A stretch of 10,094 nt of DNA from Methylococcaceae bacterium. Its GTDB lineage: Bacteria > Pseudomonadota > Gammaproteobacteria > Methylococcales > Methylomonadaceae. A model generated the notes under the pieces. That model ran no database searches, was not told where the DNA came from, and was given only the letters and a program-made list of their open reading frames with translations. A program made the position numbers and the translations under genes. The DNA lies in NCBI GenBank assembly GCA_021647145.1, contig JAKIVF010000117.1:1-10094 (forward strand), written 5' to 3'. Every line of letters begins with the position of its first letter. Within the stretch, counting starts at the first letter, position 1. Of the stretch, positions 7,468 to 10,094 are shown piece by piece.

Positions 7468-7483
7468 AGACTCCAGAGAGTCT
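7468..7483 (+). promoter_or_regulatory. stem-loop between anti-sigma gene and arsM
   Basis: agactc (7468-7473) and gagtct (7478-7483) pair perfectly around the four-base loop caga, and the stem can extend through flanking A/T pairs with one bulged base. It sits in the 53-base gap upstream of the arsM ribosome site. No T-run follows, so it is more likely an RNA-processing or stability element that sets different levels of regulator and enzyme than a full terminator. The function is inferred. Confidence 0.35.
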
Positions 7484-7507
7484 AAATTTAAGTTAGGAGG
7501 AGATAAC

Positions 7508-8554
7508 ATGAGTGATGCGGTGGTTAGCGAGTCAGTACAAAATTATTACGGCCAAGTACTTAAGTCCACAGAAGATTTAAAAACCAGTGCTTGTTGTACT
7601 ATAGATGCAATGCCCATGTATTTGCGTCGGCTTCTTGCTGATATACATCCCGAAGTGGTTGAACGATATTATGGTTGTGGTTCTCCATTACCTGTTGCGT
7701 TAGAAGGGTGCACTGTACTTGATTTAGGTTGTGGTTCAGGTCGGGATTGTTACTTATTATCTCGCTTGGTGGGTGAATCAGGAAAAGTGATTGGTGTTGA
7801 TATGACTGAAGAACAACTTGCAGTCGCTATACGTCATAGAGAGTGGCATGCAGATCGTTATGGTTATACTCAATCTAATGTTGAATTTGTTCAAGGGTAT
7901 ATCGAAGATTTAGCTTCTGCTGGCATTGCCGATAATTCTATTGATATTGTGGTTTCAAATTGTGTAGTTAACTTATCGCCTGATAAACAGGAAGTGCTTT
8001 CAGAAATTCTTCGTGTCCTTAAGCCGGGAGGAGAAATATACTTTTCCGATGTTTATGCAGATAGACGTATACCTCAGGTACTTAAAATAGAACCCGTTTT
8101 ATTAGGTGAATGCTTGGGAGGCGCTCTATATTGGGAAGATTTTCGTCGCATCATGCAAGATTTAAAATGTCCAGATATACGTATTGTAAAAGATAGCCCA
8201 ATAGTGTTAGAAGATTCTGATGTTGAAGCTAAAATTGGCATGGTAAATTTTAAGTCGATTACGGTCAGAGCCTTTAAAATGCCATTAGAAGATCGTTGCG
8301 AAGATTTTGGTCAGATTGCTGTTTATAAAGGGACAATTGTAGAACATCCTCACGCTTTTGATTTAGATGATCATCACCATTTTGAAAAAGGTAAACCACT
8401 ACGTGTTTGTGGAAATACATATGATATGTTGGGTTCCAGCCGATATGCGAGACACTTTGATTTAATAGGTGATAAGTCTACTCATTTTGGTTTATTTGAT
8501 TGCGCTCCACCTAACACTAGTTTATCACTTGAATCAGGCGCTGCTTGCTGTTGA
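7508..8554 (+). CDS. arsM: arsenite S-adenosylmethionine methyltransferase, arsenosugar type
   Basis: ArsM transfers methyl groups from S-adenosylmethionine to trivalent arsenic, giving methylated arsenicals. The 348-aa protein has the Rossmann SAM site LDLGCGSGRDCYLLS (71-85) and the acidic GVDMT loop (96-100). Candidate arsenic-binding cysteines are Cys29/Cys30 (SACC), Cys57 (YYGCGSP), Cys152 (SNCVVNLSPDK) and Cys202 (GECLGGALYW). The 28-residue step from Cys29 to Cys57 and the 50-residue step from Cys152 to Cys202 match those I recall for characterised algal ArsM. The C-terminal part (about 250-348) carries HPHAFDLDDHHHF and ends in Ala-Ala-Cys-Cys, as in the arsenosugar-associated branch. 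A strong ribosome site, TTAGGAGGAG, lies 6 bases before ATG. The transferase gene next door supports arsenosugar synthesis rather than simple volatilisation. Confidence 0.93.
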   Translation: MSDAVVSESVQNYYGQVLKSTEDLKTSACCTIDAMPMYLRRLLADIHPEVVERYYGCGSPLPVALEGCTVLDLGCGSGRDCYLLSRLVGESGKVIGVDMTEEQLAVAIRHREWHADRYGYTQSNVEFVQGYIEDLASAGIADNSIDIVVSNCVVNLSPDKQEVLSEILRVLKPGGEIYFSDVYADRRIPQVLKIEPVLLGECLGGALYWEDFRRIMQDLKCPDIRIVKDSPIVLEDSDVEAKIGMVNFKSITVRAFKMPLEDRCEDFGQIAVYKGTIVEHPHAFDLDDHHHFEKGKPLRVCGNTYDMLGSSRYARHFDLIGDKSTHFGLFDCAPPNTSLSLESGAACC

Positions 8555-8578
8555 TATTAAACTTAGGTTTAAAAGGTA

Positions 8579-9253
8579 GTGAGTGGAGCCATTGCAATAT
8601 TTGTTAAAACACCCGGTCTTTCACCGGTTAAAACTCGGTTAGCTCTTAAAATAGGGCAGGAAAAAGCTGAGGCATTTCATTTGGCATCTTCTCGATCTGT
8701 TTCAGCCGTTGTTCAGGACGTGAGTATGTTAAATGATGTTCATGGTTATTATGCTGTAGCTGAGGAGCAGGCTATAACACATGAATATTGGCAAAATTTT
8801 CCACGTGTATGGCAAAAGGAAGGAGGGTTGGGAGAAAGAATGGCTCATGTCTATCAAAAATTATTGTCTAAACATGATTTTGTCATATTAGTGGGTGCAG
8901 ATATTCCCCAAATGACCGTGAAAGAACTTCAGAAGGCCATAATAAGTGTATCTCAAAAAAATCAAACTCAGTTAGTATTTGCCCCGAGTGTTGACGGTGG
9001 TTTCTGGCTGGTTGGCGGTAATTGTAAAATACCACATTCTATATGGAGCTCTGTGAAATATAGTCAAGCGGATACGGGAAAACAGTTTTTTAATAAAATA
9101 AAAAAACTTGGGGGAGTTAAAACGTTAGCTATTTTACGCGATGTTGATGAGTTAGATGATTTAATTTCGTTGCGTAAAGCTTTACTTGATTTGGATGAAC
9201 CGATAGTAGAACAACAAAAGCTTGAGGGGTTTTTGAGCAATCTTAGACTCTAA
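8579..9253 (+). CDS. TIGR04282/DUF2064-family arsenosugar biosynthesis glycosyltransferase
   Basis: This 224-aa protein belongs to the small nucleotide-sugar-transferase-like family formerly called rSAM/selenodomain-associated transferase 1, now linked with arsenosugar synthesis. Family motifs in order are IFVKTPGLSPVKTRLA (7-22, phosphate/nucleotide-binding start), EGGLGERM (81-88), VILVGADIP (102-110, with the acidic metal-binding position), APSVDGGFWLVGG (135-147) and LRDVDELDDL (186-195). Length is normal. The start is GTG at 8579; the conserved motif begins within seven residues, which fixes it. AGG at 8565-8567 or AAGG at 8573-8576 may serve as ribosome site. It follows arsM by 24 bases. 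The expected job is to add a sugar to an arsenic-containing intermediate, but the exact substrate is not shown by sequence. Confidence 0.9.
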   Translation: MSGAIAIFVKTPGLSPVKTRLALKIGQEKAEAFHLASSRSVSAVVQDVSMLNDVHGYYAVAEEQAITHEYWQNFPRVWQKEGGLGERMAHVYQKLLSKHDFVILVGADIPQMTVKELQKAIISVSQKNQTQLVFAPSVDGGFWLVGGNCKIPHSIWSSVKYSQADTGKQFFNKIKKLGGVKTLAILRDVDELDDLISLRKALLDLDEPIVEQQKLEGFLSNLRL

Positions 9254-9286
9254 TGGTAGATTTCAAATACGCCCTTATCCTTAAAT

Positions 9287-9452
9287 ATATACTTCGCGCG
9301 GTCACGGCTGCGGATTTCTGTCGGCTGGATTTTTGTCGATAGCTGCGTTGCTAAAACAGTTGTGTAGCCAGCTATACTCCTGCTTTAGCGCCTTGCTCTC
9401 AACAAAAACCAGCTCGCTATAAATTCCGCATCCGTGACCGCGCGAAGTATAT
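9287..9452. repeat. 166-bp long palindromic element
   Basis: The outer 27 bases (9287-9313, starting atatacttcgcgcggtcacg) and 9426-9452 are inverted copies with a single mismatch. Inward the arms keep pairing imperfectly (roughly three quarters by eye) as far as the tagc/gcta centre near 9370, so the whole unit can fold into one hairpin. It is more GC-rich than its surroundings. It has no reading frame of note and begins 33 bases after the transferase stop. I infer a non-autonomous mobile or dispersed palindromic repeat that may also end transcription of the arsenic operon. No second copy is in the window. Confidence 0.8.
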
Positions 9453-9496
9453 CATTCCCTAGTTTACATGGAATTCATATAAGGCAACTACAAGAA

Positions 9497-9530
9497 AAAT
9501 GGGGCGGTTATTTATTTCCAGCTACCTAAG
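9497..9530 (+). repeat. dispersed short repeat, copy 2
   Basis: This is the second copy of the 34-base repeat at 4087-4120, in the same orientation and with the same ggttatttatttcca core, 45 bases after the long palindrome. Its presence next to another repeat supports a dispersed or insertion-related origin. Confidence 0.5.
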
Positions 9531-9659
9531 AACACTCCACGCCCAATGGAGCATAGATTGAAAACCTTACCCCCACAAAGAGCTTGAAAGCAATATTCAC
9601 AGTCTCAATTGCTAAAGTTTTTCAACTCCAATAACTTTTCAAAATTATTAATTATTTCT

Positions 9660-9757
9660 AAAGACAAGTTAAGGCTACCAACTTAAGATTCAAATTGTAT
9701 TAAATCCTCCCTCCTTAGCAATAGGGTTTAAATAATGTGTGTATTTAACTTGTCTTT
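9660..9757. repeat. 98-bp unit bounded by 13-bp perfect inverted repeats, with nested hairpin
   Basis: aaagacaagttaa (9660-9672) and ttaacttgtcttt (9745-9757) are exact complements. Between them, ttaaatcct and agggtttaa (around 9700-9731) form an inner stem with one G-T pair and a 14-base loop. The two nested stems suggest either a miniature inverted-repeat element or a structured RNA. No coding capacity is visible. Confidence 0.45.
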
Positions 9758-9931
9758 TTATTCGTCTTCTACGTCTTGAATACAAACAAAAACCCTGCGA
9801 TAAATGCACAAGTTATTTAAGTTCCATTCCTTAGTGCGGAGCTTGTTTCCCCTTAACCAGCAAATCATGCCAGTTACCTTAAAAAGACAACCACTAACAT
9901 AAGCCAATGTTTTTTATAATCTCCCACTCGG

Positions 9932-9937
9932 TATAAT
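9932..9937 (+). promoter_or_regulatory. putative -10 element for the gene at the right edge
   Basis: A perfect TATAAT lies 98 bases before the ATG at 10036; another is at 9915-9920. Neither has a good -35 hexamer at 16-18 bases, so an activator or another sigma factor would be needed, or the match is chance in AT-rich DNA. Confidence 0.25.
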
Positions 9938-9983
9938 TTCGTTAACAAACAGAAGCTTAGATAATTAAGTTACATAACGAAAA

Positions 9984-10012
9984 GTTAGCAACACATGACT
10001 TTCATGGCTAAC
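9984..10012 (+). promoter_or_regulatory. leader hairpin upstream of the right-edge gene
   Basis: gttagc (9984-9989) pairs with gctaac (10007-10012), and inside it catga pairs with tcatg around ctt, leaving a four-base bulge on one side. It lies 23 bases before the ATG at 10036. It may be an operator dyad or a folded 5' leader element; no riboswitch class is recognisable. Confidence 0.3.
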
Positions 10013-10035
10013 AATGATTAACACTGGAGAAAAAA

Positions 10036-10094
10036 ATGGAAATAATAAATAAAATAACCAAGAATAAATCGATAAGCAGTCAATTATTACTCGG
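10036..10094 (+). CDS. start of an unidentified gene, 3' end outside window
   Basis: ATG at 10036 follows a ribosome site GGAGA (10026-10030) with five bases between them, and the frame stays open to the window edge, giving MEIINKITKNKSISSQLLLG. The 20 visible residues are basic and polar and then turn hydrophobic. That is too little to assign a family. The long upstream leader and spaced -10 element fit a monocistronic gene or the first gene of an operon. Confidence 0.5.
   Translation, partial: MEIINKITKNKSISSQLLL

Larger units (their letters stand above)
9254..10035. other. 780-base gene-poor region with several repeats
   Basis: I see no credible protein or RNA gene on either strand. The region holds the long palindrome, the second copy of the dispersed repeat, a nested inverted-repeat unit, two TATAAT hexamers (9915 and 9932) and a leader-like hairpin before the gene at the right edge. 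Outside the palindrome it is strongly AT-rich. The concentration of repeats suggests a site that tolerates insertions. Confidence 0.6.

Noticed and set aside
9254..10035. CRISPR array or tRNA gene in the gene-poor end
   Set aside because: There are no regularly spaced direct repeats and no cloverleaf; the structure seen consists of inverted repeats only.

Overview
The window looks like a low-GC gammaproteobacterial chromosome. The pointers are a FlgJ with a C-terminal glucosaminidase (GH73-type) domain, the flgI-flgJ-flgK order, and an ECF sigma / small zinc anti-sigma pair of a proteobacterial type. I cannot name the genus from sequence alone.

Left block (1-4040, + strand): the distal part of a flagellar rod/ring/hook operon. 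An ORF fragment open at the left edge resembles the N-terminal region of mature FlgI. Two bases after its stop codon comes complete flgI (P-ring), then flgJ (rod cap and muramidase) and flgK (first hook-filament junction protein). flgL, which usually follows flgK, is absent here. The operon ends against an oppositely oriented gene.

Middle block (4041-6248, - strand): a membrane-anchored LysM protein with a long low-complexity linker and a short internal repeat, and an exported protein made of two DUF302 domains. Each has AT-rich non-coding DNA in front of it.

Right block (6606-9253, + strand): a compact four-gene cluster of ECF sigma factor, zinc-binding anti-sigma factor, arsenosugar-type arsenite methyltransferase ArsM and a TIGR04282/DUF2064-type glycosyltransferase. 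I infer a regulated arsenic-methylation/arsenosugar unit: the sigma/anti-sigma pair may sense a stress (possibly arsenite through the anti-sigma Cys/His cluster) and switch on arsM and the transferase. The radical-SAM partner ArsS is not in the window.

Right end (9254-10035): about 780 bases with no credible gene. It carries a 166-bp near-full-length palindrome, a second copy of a short repeat also found after flgK, a 98-bp nested inverted-repeat unit, and a putative promoter/leader hairpin before a gene that starts at 10036 and runs off the edge.
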